Shown in pieces: positions 35,742 to 44,161 of a stretch of 64,000 bases of DNA. The notes under the pieces were generated by a model, which saw only the letters and a list, made by a program, of their open reading frames with translations, did no database searches and was not told where the DNA came from. Origin of the DNA: an uncultured Cytophagaceae bacterium. GTDB lineage: Bacteria > Bacteroidota > Bacteroidia > Cytophagales > Spirosomataceae. Position numbers and translations under genes: made by a program. How positions within the stretch are numbered: position 1 is the first letter of the stretch; each line of letters opens with the position of its first letter. The DNA is taken from assembly GCA_903907745.1 (NCBI GenBank), contig CAIVPF010000073.1, positions 1 through 64,000 of the forward strand. The letters run 5' to 3'.

Positions 35742-37550
35742 ATGTCCCAACGAAAAATCAGGTTAATCATAAGTGCCATGGCTTTTGCCTTATTGGGCCT
35801 TATTGCCTTTCAGGCCTATTGGCTTGGCTTCATGTTGGAAACTAAAAAGGAACAATTTGCGGCCGATGTGCGCTCGAGTTTGGACCAAGTGGTCCGTAAA
35901 TTAGAGAAACAAGAATTATTCATTCTGGCTCAAAAACAAAAAAAATTAGAAGCCCAGCAAGAAAAATTAGCCTCCGTTACCCAAAAATTATCCACCAAAC
36001 CAAAGCCGGTTAAGCCCCAACAAGAATCTATTCCTGACCAATTAGCCTTAGCTTTTGCGAATGAAAATCTAGATATCCAACGGTCCTTTCAAGAGGAAAT
36101 CCCCAATGACATTGTCTATGTTCGGAAATCAATTCTATTGCCCAACGGACAAGTCGCCGAAATTACGGAACAATATGAGGTGAATAACCAGGTCGAAAAT
36201 ATTACTCGGAGGTTACGTGAAGAACAACAATTGAACGAGTTGTTTACCGGAAATCAACCTAAAATCTTAAAGGAGTTAAATCGCATAAAGAACCGAAGAA
36301 ATAAACCTTTGGTTCGTCAGCGCCAAAAAGTCTTGAACGCGATTTCGAAAATTAAAAAAGCTGGTCAGGAGCGCATTCAGAATTTGCAGGGAAACGTGGA
36401 CAAAGAGAAAGCGGAGAAACAGGAACTTCAAAAAGTCTTGAAAAAAACCGAAATGGCAAAGGAAGTCTTTGCGGATTTTTTGTTTAAAGAGCGCCCGATT
36501 GAACAGCGCGTTTCACCTAGTTACATCGACAGCCTCATCAAACGGGAACTAAAAGAAAAGCAGATCGATTTGCCCTATGTCTTTGGGATTGGATCTAATC
36601 AGAAACAAAAGCCTTGGGTCTACGCGTCCTCACCCTCGTTAAAACGTCCGGAAGTACAACAGGCGGCCTTTATTTCTCCCTTGTTTCCGAATGATTTGAC
36701 GAATACGGGTCATGTGCTTGAGGTGTTTTTCCCGGCGCAAAAGGCTTATATCTGGCAAACGATGGGTCTAAGTTTAGTGGCTTCGGGTATGTTGTTACTG
36801 ATTATGTTGGCCTGTTTTTATGTGGCGGTCAATACGATTTTAAAACAAAAGAAATTGGCCGAAGTAAAAAATGATTTCATCAATAACATGACGCATGAAT
36901 TCAAAACGCCTATTTCGACGATTTCGTTAGCGACCCAATTGATTCAAGACGAGCCGCAGGTAGCTAAGAATGAAAATATTTTGCGCTATTTGGGCATTAT
37001 TAAGGATGAAAATATTCGCTTAGGAAGGCAAGTGGAGCGTGTGCTTCAAACCGCCCAAATGGAAAAGGAAAATGTGATTTTGAAAAAAAGGACTTTGGAT
37101 ATGCATAATTTGATCCAACAAATTGTAGCGATTAACGATCCTTTATTACAAGCCAATCATGGAAAAGTAAACTTGTTTTTACAGGCAAATCCATCCTTGC
37201 TCCCGTTGGATGAGGTCCATATTTCAAATGTCTTAAATAACTTATTGGACAATGCGATTAAATATTCGCTGTTTATGCCCAGTATTACGATTGCAACCGA
37301 ATCGCGAAAAGGCGAATTTCTTATCTCGGTGACGGATCAAGGGATAGGTATGGCAAAAGATGTTTTAGGCTCCGTTTTTGAACCATTTTACCGAGTACCC
37401 ACGGGAAATGTACACAATGTCAAAGGTTTCGGTTTAGGTTTAAGTTATGTTAAAAAGATCGTGGAGGCCCATGGGGGACAGGTTTCAGTGAAAAGTAAAT
37501 TAGGGGAGGGTAGTACCTTTGAAATCTCATTGCCTTATGGAAACGAATAA
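35742..37550 (+). CDS. sensor histidine kinase
   Basis: The 602-residue inner-membrane kinase has one helix near residues 9-29 and a second near 344-366. The sensor region between them is rich in Lys, Gln and Glu, with long predicted coiled coils. The cytoplasmic part has the H-box NNMTHEFKTPIS (His385), the N-box LNNLLDNAIKYS, and G-boxes DQGIGM and GFGLGLSYV. It should phosphorylate the response regulator encoded next, whose start overlaps this gene by 14 bases. The signal is unknown. The T9SS protein transcribed in the opposite direction is a plausible target. Confidence 0.93.
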   Translation: MSQRKIRLIISAMAFALLGLIAFQAYWLGFMLETKKEQFAADVRSSLDQVVRKLEKQELFILAQKQKKLEAQQEKLASVTQKLSTKPKPVKPQQESIPDQLALAFANENLDIQRSFQEEIPNDIVYVRKSILLPNGQVAEITEQYEVNNQVENITRRLREEQQLNELFTGNQPKILKELNRIKNRRNKPLVRQRQKVLNAISKIKKAGQERIQNLQGNVDKEKAEKQELQKVLKKTEMAKEVFADFLFKERPIEQRVSPSYIDSLIKRELKEKQIDLPYVFGIGSNQKQKPWVYASSPSLKRPEVQQAAFISPLFPNDLTNTGHVLEVFFPAQKAYIWQTMGLSLVASGMLLLIMLACFYVAVNTILKQKKLAEVKNDFINNMTHEFKTPISTISLATQLIQDEPQVAKNENILRYLGIIKDENIRLGRQVERVLQTAQMEKENVILKKRTLDMHNLIQQIVAINDPLLQANHGKVNLFLQANPSLLPLDEVHISNVLNNLLDNAIKYSLFMPSITIATESRKGEFLISVTDQGIGMAKDVLGSVFEPFYRVPTGNVHNVKGFGLGLSYVKKIVEAHGGQVSVKSKLGEGSTFEISLPYGNE

Positions 37551-38247
37551 GCAGCCGCATATTTTATTGGCGGAAGATGATCCGAATTTAGGTTTATTGT
37601 TGGCCGAATTTTTGCGTAAAAAGGGCTTTCAAGTGACCTGGGCCCAAAACGGTGATGAGGCATTGGATTTTTTTGTGCAAGGGACTTTTGACCTTTGTGT
37701 CCTAGATGTCATGATGCCTAAAAAGGATGGTTTTACTTTGGCGAAGGATATCCGTGCGAATCATCATCAGGTTCCTATTATTTTTCTTACTGCCAAAGCG
37801 ATGGAGGAAGATACCCTACAAGGCTTTAAAGTAGGAGCGGATGATTATTTGACGAAACCTTTTTCGATGGAGGTATTAGTCGCGCGGATGGAAGCTGTTT
37901 TACGTCGTTCGCATTCCGATAAGACACTGCCTGCGCTGGCGGATGAAATAAGCTTGGGTTCTTTTCGCTATTTTCCTCAGAAGATGCGTTTGATTTTGGA
38001 GGGTCAGGAACAAAAATTCACGCCCAAGGAAAACGAGTTGATGAAATTACTGTGTGAAAATTTGGGCCGACCGGTTAGCCGCAGTTATGCACTCAAATTA
38101 ATTTGGGGGGATGACACCTATTTTAACGCCCGGAGCATGGATGTGTACATGACGAAATTACGCAAGATTTTAAAAGAAGACCCTCGCGTACAATTAATTA
38201 ATTTGCACGGCGAGGGCTTTCGATTGAGTGTCGAGGGAATTAGCTGA
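37537..38247 (+). CDS. response regulator, OmpR family
   Basis: I use the internal ATG at 37537 (METNKQPHILLAEDDPN), giving 236 residues. The receiver domain has the acidic pocket AEDD, the phosphoacceptor Asp57 in CVLDVMMP and the lysine in LTKPF. The C-terminal half is an OmpR/PhoB winged helix (FTPKENELMKLL, SMDVYMTKLRKIL, GEGFRL). It is translationally coupled to the kinase gene by a 14-base overlap. Its last 8 bases overlap serS on the other strand. Confidence 0.94.
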   Translation: METNKQPHILLAEDDPNLGLLLAEFLRKKGFQVTWAQNGDEALDFFVQGTFDLCVLDVMMPKKDGFTLAKDIRANHHQVPIIFLTAKAMEEDTLQGFKVGADDYLTKPFSMEVLVARMEAVLRRSHSDKTLPALADEISLGSFRYFPQKMRLILEGQEQKFTPKENELMKLLCENLGRPVSRSYALKLIWGDDTYFNARSMDVYMTKLRKILKEDPRVQLINLHGEGFRLSVEGIS

Positions 38248-39511
38248 TATGTGTAAATCCCGTATAAGGCACTAAAACCTCTGGCATTTTAATACCATCT
38301 GGTCCTTGATTGTTTTCTAAAATAGCGGCGACGATCCTCGGCAAAGCTAAGGCTGAGCCATTCAATGTGTGACATAGGATTGATTTCCCGTCGACCTTCG
38401 TTCTTAACTTCAATCGGTTCGCTTGGAATGTCTCAAAATTAGAGACAGAACTTACCTCCAACCAGCGATTTTGTGCGCCGGACCAAACTTCCATATCGTA
38501 AGTTAAGGCCGAAGCAAAGCCCATATCTCCTCCGCATAAACGTAATACGCGATAATGTAAACCTAATTTTTGAAGGATACGCTGAACATGTTGAGACATT
38601 TCCTCTAACGCTGCATAGGAATTTTCGGGCATTTGAATTTGTACGATTTCGATTTTATCGAATTGATGCAAGCGGTTTAGTCCACGTACGTGAGCACCCC
38701 ATGAGCCAGCTTCCCGACGAAAACAAGGGGTGTGACCTACGTTTTTGATGGGTAATTCTTTTTCGTTCACGATGACATCCCGGTATAAATTTGTGATGGG
38801 CACCTCGGCAGTTGGGATTAAATAAAGTCCTTCTTCTTTAGTGACGTACATTTGGCCTTCTTTATCGGGCAATTGTCCCGTACCAAAACCTGAATCCTCA
38901 TTGATTAAAATGGGCGGTTGGATTTCATAATACCCCGCATGGATGGCTTCGTCTAAGAAGAAATTAATTAGGGCGCGTTGTAATCGAGCTCCTTTTCCTT
39001 TGTACACGGGAAATCCAGCACCGGTTATTTTATTACCTAAATCAAAATCGATGATATCGTATTTTTTAATTAAATCCCAGTGGGGCTGGGCGTCGGAAGC
39101 CAAGCTTGGCACGGAACCCCATGTGAAGGTAATCTCGTTATCCTCTGCGGTTTTTCCTGCTGGAACGGAGCTGTGAGGAAGATTAGGCAGTGTTACCAAA
39201 AGGTCCAGCATCGCCTTTTCAGCCACTTTCGCTGCTTCCTCGCGTTCTTTAATGGTGGATTTTAAGGCAGCCGTTTCACTGCGTTTGGCCTCGGCTAATT
39301 CTTTTTGGCCGGATTGCATGAGACCACCGATTTCCTTGGCTGCGGCATTTGATTTTTCTAACAGCGCTTCCGCTTGTTGCAACAAAGTTTTGCGCGCATC
39401 GTCCATCGAAAGCACTTGGTTCACGATTTCCGCGGCATTAGCCACGTGTTTTTTGCGTAAGCCTTGGATGGTCACCTCGGAATTGGCACGGATAAATGGA
39501 ATCGTTAACAT
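38240..39511 (-). CDS. serS: serine--tRNA ligase
   Basis: The 423-residue class II synthetase has the N-terminal coiled-coil arm that holds tRNA-Ser (about residues 30-100) and a catalytic domain. The motif 2 region reads HTPCFRREAGSWGAHVRGLNRLHQFDKIE, and motif 3 lies in NGSALALPRIVAAILENNQ. The length agrees with the family. It follows the aspartokinase gene by nine bases in a minus-strand run that also includes ribH. Confidence 0.97.
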   Translation of the reverse strand: MLTIPFIRANSEVTIQGLRKKHVANAAEIVNQVLSMDDARKTLLQQAEALLEKSNAAAKEIGGLMQSGQKELAEAKRSETAALKSTIKEREEAAKVAEKAMLDLLVTLPNLPHSSVPAGKTAEDNEITFTWGSVPSLASDAQPHWDLIKKYDIIDFDLGNKITGAGFPVYKGKGARLQRALINFFLDEAIHAGYYEIQPPILINEDSGFGTGQLPDKEGQMYVTKEEGLYLIPTAEVPITNLYRDVIVNEKELPIKNVGHTPCFRREAGSWGAHVRGLNRLHQFDKIEIVQIQMPENSYAALEEMSQHVQRILQKLGLHYRVLRLCGGDMGFASALTYDMEVWSGAQNRWLEVSSVSNFETFQANRLKLRTKVDGKSILCHTLNGSALALPRIVAAILENNQGPDGIKMPEVLVPYTGFTHIS

Positions 39512-39520
39512 AGCCTGAAT

Positions 39521-40840
39521 TTAAAAAAGTCCTTCATTTAATGCGTTTAATGCATCATTTTTATGTACTGCATCGACCAAAAGCGAAATATTATGTTCCG
39601 ATGCGCCATAGGAAATCATGCGAATCGGAATATTTTTCATCGCGTTCAAAACCTTGATGGCGATGCCTGCTTTGTCTGCCCAGAAATTACCTACGATGCA
39701 AATAATGACTTGATCATTATCGGGATCCTCTAATTCCGCAAATTCGCGTAATTCGGTCATGATGGCATCCAAATGCGTCGTTTGATCGATGGTCACAGAA
39801 ACCGAAACTTCGGAGGTCGTAATCATATCCACCGGCGTTTTGTATTTCTCAAAAATCTCAAACACACGCTTTAAAAACCCGTAAGCATTTAACATGCGGG
39901 TTGAATGAATGTAAATGGCAGTGATGTTATCCTTGGCGGCAATGGCTTTGATTTCAATGTTGGTCGTCTTTTCAGAAATCAAAGTTCCAAATGCGCTCGG
40001 TTCCATGGTATTTTTTAATCGAACCGGTACGCCTTTCATTTTAGCTGGCGTGATCGTACTTGGATGCAAGATTTTCGCACCAAAATAGGCGAGTTCGGCG
40101 GCTTCAGCAAAAGACAATTCGCGAATCGGGAATGTATTTTTGACGATACGTGGATCGTTATTATGCATGCCGTCGATGTCCGTCCATATTTGAACTTCCT
40201 CGGCTTGTATGGCTCCACCGATCAATGAGGCCGTATAATCCGAACCTCCGCGTTTTAAATTATCAATTTCCCCAGCTGGATTCCGACAAATAAATCCTTG
40301 GGTGATAAAAATCTGTTTGTTTCTCACGGGCGCGATTACCTTGGCTAGATTGACTTCGATTTGTGATAGGATCGGTTCATTATCTTCGTCGATGACCATA
40401 AAATCCAAGGCCGGCAATAAGTAGGAATCCACGCCTTCTTCTTGCAAATAAGCCTCAAAAATTTGGGTAGACAATAATTCTCCCAAGGCCACCATTTCCT
40501 TTTCCTGTTTACTCGTATAGGGTGCGGTGGCGATTAATTGCTCAATCACATTAAATTCTTTGCTTAAAATTGCTTGGCCTTTGGCTAAGCCTTCTGTGGA
40601 GCTATATAATTCCTGAATGAAGCTTTCATAATGCGCACGAAGAGCTGCTGCCTTGTCCTTGGCGTCCTGGATTTGTAAGGCGATGATGGATTCTGAAATC
40701 AAAAGCAGCGTATTGGTGCTGCCTGAGAGTGCGGATAAAACGACAATTTTAGGCTTTCCATCCTCCGTAATGAGGTGACGAATGGATTGCATTCTTTCCG
40801 GTTTCCCAACGGAGGTTCCTCCAAATTTCCAAACTTGCAT
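39521..40840 (-). CDS. aspartate kinase
   Basis: The 439-residue enzyme makes aspartyl phosphate, the first step to lysine, threonine and methionine. The N-terminal signature VWKFGGTSVGKPERM and the block GFICRNPAGEIDNLKRGGSDYTASL are typical. Two ACT regulatory domains occupy about residues 290-439 (STRMLNAYGFLKRVFEIFEKY, TSEVSVSVTID), so feedback control by an amino acid is expected. It is monofunctional, with no homoserine dehydrogenase domain. ribH lies six bases upstream and serS nine bases downstream. Confidence 0.94.
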   Translation of the reverse strand: MQVWKFGGTSVGKPERMQSIRHLITEDGKPKIVVLSALSGSTNTLLLISESIIALQIQDAKDKAAALRAHYESFIQELYSSTEGLAKGQAILSKEFNVIEQLIATAPYTSKQEKEMVALGELLSTQIFEAYLQEEGVDSYLLPALDFMVIDEDNEPILSQIEVNLAKVIAPVRNKQIFITQGFICRNPAGEIDNLKRGGSDYTASLIGGAIQAEEVQIWTDIDGMHNNDPRIVKNTFPIRELSFAEAAELAYFGAKILHPSTITPAKMKGVPVRLKNTMEPSAFGTLISEKTTNIEIKAIAAKDNITAIYIHSTRMLNAYGFLKRVFEIFEKYKTPVDMITTSEVSVSVTIDQTTHLDAIMTELREFAELEDPDNDQVIICIVGNFWADKAGIAIKVLNAMKNIPIRMISYGASEHNISLLVDAVHKNDALNALNEGLF

Positions 40841-40846
40841 ACGTAA

Positions 40847-41332
40847 TTATTTAATAGCTAACATCTTAATGGCTGTTATGGCCGCTTCATCGCCCTTATT
40901 GCCATGTTTTCCGCCCGCGCGGTCCATGGCTTGTGCCTGGTTGTTCGGAGTTAATACCCCAAATATCACCGGCTTATCATATTTCAAACTGACGTTTGTG
41001 ATCCCATCCGCGACCGCTTGGCATATAAAATCAAAATGCCTCGTTTCCCCTTGAATCACACAACCCAAACAAATCACCGCATCCACATCGGCCTTTTGGG
41101 CCATTTTTTGGGCGCCTAAACTCAATTCAAAACTCCCCGGCACGGTAATCGTATGGATGTTTTCCGCGACTGCGCCATGGGCTAACAAAGTTTGTAGGGC
41201 ACCCGCATAGAGGGCTCCTGTCACTTCGGTATTCCATTCGGCGACGACAATCGCAAATTGTTTATCCTGGATGTCAGGTAAATTTGCGGTTGAAAAGTCA
41301 CTTAAATTTTTATGTACAGAAGACATATTCAA
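40847..41332 (-). CDS. ribH: 6,7-dimethyl-8-ribityllumazine synthase
   Basis: The 161-residue enzyme condenses 5-amino-6-ribitylaminouracil with 3,4-dihydroxy-2-butanone 4-phosphate in riboflavin synthesis. Family blocks are clear: VVAEWNTEVTGALYAGA, TVPGSFELSLGAQKMA and VICLGCVIQGETRHFDFIC, with the catalytic His in the last. GVLTPNNQAQAMDRAG is also conserved. No other rib genes are near. The start may be Met1 or Met3. A 10-bp hairpin precedes the gene. Confidence 0.96.
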   Translation of the reverse strand: MNMSSVHKNLSDFSTANLPDIQDKQFAIVVAEWNTEVTGALYAGALQTLLAHGAVAENIHTITVPGSFELSLGAQKMAQKADVDAVICLGCVIQGETRHFDFICQAVADGITNVSLKYDKPVIFGVLTPNNQAQAMDRAGGKHGNKGDEAAITAIKMLAIK

Positions 41333-41346
41333 TGGGGTTAAATGAA

Positions 41347-41378
41347 TAAGGGATAAAAGCGTTTGCCCTTATCCCTTA
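41347..41378 (-). terminator. hairpin between TPR gene and ribH (terminator or attenuator)
   Basis: A perfect 10-base inverted repeat (TAAGGGATAA / TTATCCCTTA) with a 12-base loop lies in the 66 bases between the TPR gene stop and the ribH start. On the minus strand the tail after the stem is TTCATTT, a weak U tract. It could end part of the upstream transcripts or set the ribH level. Confidence 0.5.
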
Positions 41379-41398
41379 CACATATAATGCTTGTATGT

Positions 41399-42076
41399 TT
41401 ATTCAGAGATAGAGCTTTCTAATTGCGCTTTATACTTTTTCGCTGGTGTGGCTTCTGCTGACTCAGCAAATTTCTCCGTGATTTGCGTATAGATATCCAA
41501 TGCTTCCTTTGGCTGTTTATTCGCTTCGTAAGCAATGGCTAATTTCAAAAGATAGCTTGGCGAGAAAAATTTGTTCGCTTTATAATCCGAAGCCTTTTGG
41601 TAATATTCAATCGCCTCCGAAAATGATTTTTTCTCCGAATAAGCATCGCCGATTAATGAATAAGCCCGCGCCTGAACTAGTAAATCCGAACTGCTGAAAT
41701 TCTTTAATTTTTCAATCGCTTGGTCAAATTTCCCTTGCTTTAACAAGGTAGAACCTAAATACAAATCAGCTAAATTTTGCGTATTTCCACCAAAATCATC
41801 GGAAACCTTTCCTAATTCTTTTGCTGCCGCGGACAAAGAATCCGCCTCAAAAGCATACACCGCTTTATATAATTTCTTTTCGCCTTCTGCATCTTGCGTA
41901 GCAGTGTACCAATTGTACCCGAAATAGCCTGCAATCACCACGACCAATACGCCAACAAGCGTTAATACACTCGATTTATTTTGTTCAAAATATCCAGTTA
42001 CTTTGGAAACTTCTTGTTGAAGAGCCTCTGGACTTTCAATCATTGCGATGCTTTCTTTATTTTCTTTCTTTGCCAT
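41399..42076 (-). CDS. membrane-anchored tetratricopeptide repeat protein (YfgM-like)
   Basis: The 225-residue protein has a short charged N-terminus, one membrane helix near residues 37-56 (SVLTLVGVLVVVIAGYFGYNWY) and then TPR-like helical repeats (LADLYLGSTLLKQGKFDQAIEKL, ARAYSLIGDAYSEKKSFSEAIEYYQKA, LLKLAIAYEANKQPKEALDIYTQI). The topology resembles YfgM, an ancillary protein of the secretion translocon, but the similarity is general. It probably serves as a periplasmic scaffold. It leads the minus-strand run TPR-ribH-aspartokinase-serS and has a well-formed promoter upstream. Confidence 0.78.
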   Translation of the reverse strand: MAKKENKESIAMIESPEALQQEVSKVTGYFEQNKSSVLTLVGVLVVVIAGYFGYNWYTATQDAEGEKKLYKAVYAFEADSLSAAAKELGKVSDDFGGNTQNLADLYLGSTLLKQGKFDQAIEKLKNFSSSDLLVQARAYSLIGDAYSEKKSFSEAIEYYQKASDYKANKFFSPSYLLKLAIAYEANKQPKEALDIYTQITEKFAESAEATPAKKYKAQLESSISE

Positions 42077-42148
42077 AATAATCCTTTTTCAGGAATCTAA
42101 TTTAAATGCTTTTAATCCTTACCTTCACCTAGGGAAGCCAAAGGACTG

Positions 42149-42180
42149 CAAAATTATAAAATCTCTTTCATTTATATCAA
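42149..42180 (-). promoter_or_regulatory. promoter of the TPR-ribH run
   Basis: On the minus strand TTG (42180-42178) is followed after 21 bases by TAATTTTG (42156-42149). Both fit the Bacteroidota consensus TTG-N17-23-TAnnTTTG. The leader would be roughly 65 bases. Confidence 0.6.
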
Positions 42181-42262
42181 TATTAATGGAATCTTTTGCG
42201 TTTTATTTTATAGTTATCAGTAATTTAGACCTTTCTGAAGTTTATTAGGTAATTAAATTTAG

Positions 42263-43828
42263 ATGTCCTTTCGCCGAGTTGATCAATTTGCCAAACTAAA
42301 AGATTCCTATGATCTCTGTATCATCGGAGGTGGGGCTACGGGGGCGGGAGTAGCCTTGGATGCGACTTTACGCGGGTATTCTGTTTTACTCATCGAAAAA
42401 GGAGATTTTGCCTGTCAAACCTCTTCCAAATCCACCAAATTAGTTCATGGCGGCGTTCGTTATTTAGAACAGGCCGTACGAAATGTGGATTGGCAGCAGT
42501 TTAAAATGGTGTACAAAGCCCTACATGAACGGAAAATCATCCTTCAAAATGCGCCTCATTTAGCACATCCCTTAGCCTTATTAACCCCTTGTTATTCGTG
42601 GTGGGATCGCATGTATTACCGAATCGGAATGTGGTTATATGATAAAATTGCAGGCTCGACGAATATAAAAGATTCCCGAGGCTTGGGTTTGAACCAAATC
42701 AAAAGAGAGGTGCCTGGTTTAGAAACGAATCGAATAAAAGGCGGGATTTTGTATTATGACGGCCAATTAAACGATGCCCGCTATGCCCTCAGTATTCTTC
42801 AAGAAGCGGAACGCCTGGGTGCTACGATCATCAATTATTGTGAATTAACTTCCTTTTTTTGTAGCCCGAAATCCCTAAAAATCAAGCATGTACATTTTAA
42901 GGATTTAGTAGGCGACATCGAACATTCTGCTTCTGTTCGCGCAGTGGTGAATGCCACGGGTCCATATACGGATGCGATTCGCAAAATGGCGAATCCGAAA
43001 TTAGCTTCGCGGATGAAGGTGAGTCGGGGTGCGCATATCGTCCTACCTCATTCGTTTTGGCCAAGTGAAACGGCTTTATTGATTCCCAAAACGGATGACG
43101 GTCGTGTGGTCTTTTTGATTCCCTGGCGGGGCTATGTTTTGGTTGGCACCACGGATGACCCAGATGAGATTTCGGATCAGCCTGAAATTTTGGACGAGGA
43201 AAAGGTCTATTTATTGGAATATTTTAATCGTTTCGCGAAACAAAAAGCGAATTTAGCGGACATATCATCTCATTTTGTGGGTCAGCGGCCACTGCTTCAG
43301 GTCCAATTAAACGACGCCATGCAAAGTGATACGAAATCATTGGTGCGGGATCATGAGGTCGAGGTGGACCAGCGAAGTAAATTAGTTAGTATTATGGGTG
43401 GGAAATGGACGACTTATCGCATCATGGCCTTAGATACCATGGATTTAGTGGAAACGGAGGTTTTTCATGTGAATAAGTCGGTCTGCAAAACGAAACATCA
43501 TGCCTTAGGCATTTCAGTTCCGGTCAATTTTTCAAAGGAAATAAGTCAGAGAGATGTGTCATTAGAAACGGCGAAGCATTTGGAAGAGACCTATGGCGGA
43601 CATGCACGAAATGTGTGGGAATTTTGCCAAAAAGAACCCGCAGGAACACAGGTAATTGATCGCGGATTACCTTATTTAGAAGGGGAAATAGAATATCTAA
43701 AGCAATTTGAAATGGCGACGAGTTGGGATGATGTCCTCAAACGCCGTTGGGGGATAGCCTTGCGGGATGAGGCTTTGGCAAGCCGACTGGTGGCCATAAA
43801 AAAAGAGGCTTTCGCCTCTTTGGATTAA
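42263..43828 (+). CDS. glpD: glycerol-3-phosphate dehydrogenase/oxidase (FAD)
   Basis: The 521-residue flavoprotein oxidises glycerol 3-phosphate to dihydroxyacetone phosphate, passing electrons to the quinone pool at the inner membrane. The FAD motif is YDLCIIGGGATGAGVALDA (about residues 15-33). Other family blocks are TSSKSTKLVHGGVRYLEQA, FLIPWRGYVLVGTTDDP and SIMGGKWTTYR. The C-terminal cap domain is present. It is divergent from the TPR gene. Its last 35 bases contain a terminator that serves the opposite-strand DUF2795 gene, and the two genes overlap by four bases. Confidence 0.95.
   Translation: MSFRRVDQFAKLKDSYDLCIIGGGATGAGVALDATLRGYSVLLIEKGDFACQTSSKSTKLVHGGVRYLEQAVRNVDWQQFKMVYKALHERKIILQNAPHLAHPLALLTPCYSWWDRMYYRIGMWLYDKIAGSTNIKDSRGLGLNQIKREVPGLETNRIKGGILYYDGQLNDARYALSILQEAERLGATIINYCELTSFFCSPKSLKIKHVHFKDLVGDIEHSASVRAVVNATGPYTDAIRKMANPKLASRMKVSRGAHIVLPHSFWPSETALLIPKTDDGRVVFLIPWRGYVLVGTTDDPDEISDQPEILDEEKVYLLEYFNRFAKQKANLADISSHFVGQRPLLQVQLNDAMQSDTKSLVRDHEVEVDQRSKLVSIMGGKWTTYRIMALDTMDLVETEVFHVNKSVCKTKHHALGISVPVNFSKEISQRDVSLETAKHLEETYGGHARNVWEFCQKEPAGTQVIDRGLPYLEGEIEYLKQFEMATSWDDVLKRRWGIALRDEALASRLVAIKKEAFASLD
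43797..43821 (-). terminator. rho-independent terminator for the DUF2795 gene, inside glpD
   Basis: Read on the minus strand the sequence is AAAGAGGC-GAAA-GCCTCTTT followed by more Ts: an eight-base perfect stem with a GNRA tetraloop and a U tract of about seven. It begins four bases after the DUF2795 stop codon. On the plus strand the same bases encode the last residues of GlpD (KKEAFASLD). Confidence 0.82.
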
Positions 43829-44046
43829 TATTCGTCTTCGTTGAAGAAAAAATCGTCTTTGGTTGGATAATCTGGCCAAATTTCTTCGATGCTTTCGAAA
43901 GGTTGACCGTCGTCTTCCAATTCTTGTAAGTTTTCTACGACTTCCAAAGGAGATCCGGTACGAATGGCAAAGTCGATTAATTCGTCTTTAGAAGCAGGCC
44001 AAGGGGCATCTTCTAAGTAGGAGGCAAGTTCTAGTGTCCAGTACAT
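43825..44046 (-). CDS. DUF2795 domain protein
   Basis: The 73-residue acidic protein matches the small DUF2795 family common in Bacteroidota: YWTLELASYLEDAPWPASKDELIDFA, then a block with PLEVVENLQELEDDG and a DDFFFNEDEY tail. It is predicted to be soluble and cytoplasmic. The function is not known. It is monocistronic with its own -7 element and a strong terminator that lies inside the convergent glpD gene. Confidence 0.85.
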   Translation of the reverse strand: MYWTLELASYLEDAPWPASKDELIDFAIRTGSPLEVVENLQELEDDGQPFESIEEIWPDYPTKDDFFFNEDEY

Positions 44047-44086
44047 GTGTTATTATGATTAATGCTGTAAATGATTGTTCGGTCTG

Positions 44087-44094
44087 CAAAAGTA
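44087..44094 (-). promoter_or_regulatory. -7 promoter element for the DUF2795 gene
   Basis: The minus strand reads TACTTTTG, a full TAnnTTTG match, about 40 bases before the start codon. The -33 region is AT-rich with no TTTG. Confidence 0.45.
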
Positions 44095-44161
44095 AAATAA
44101 AAAAATATTTATAAAAGATTTATTTTTTAAATTTTCATTATAAATCAAAAAAGCCCTTTTT

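Noticed and set aside
41333-41398. FMN riboswitch upstream of ribH
   Set aside because: The gap is only 66 bases, and the multi-branched conserved RFN motifs are absent; only a single hairpin is present.
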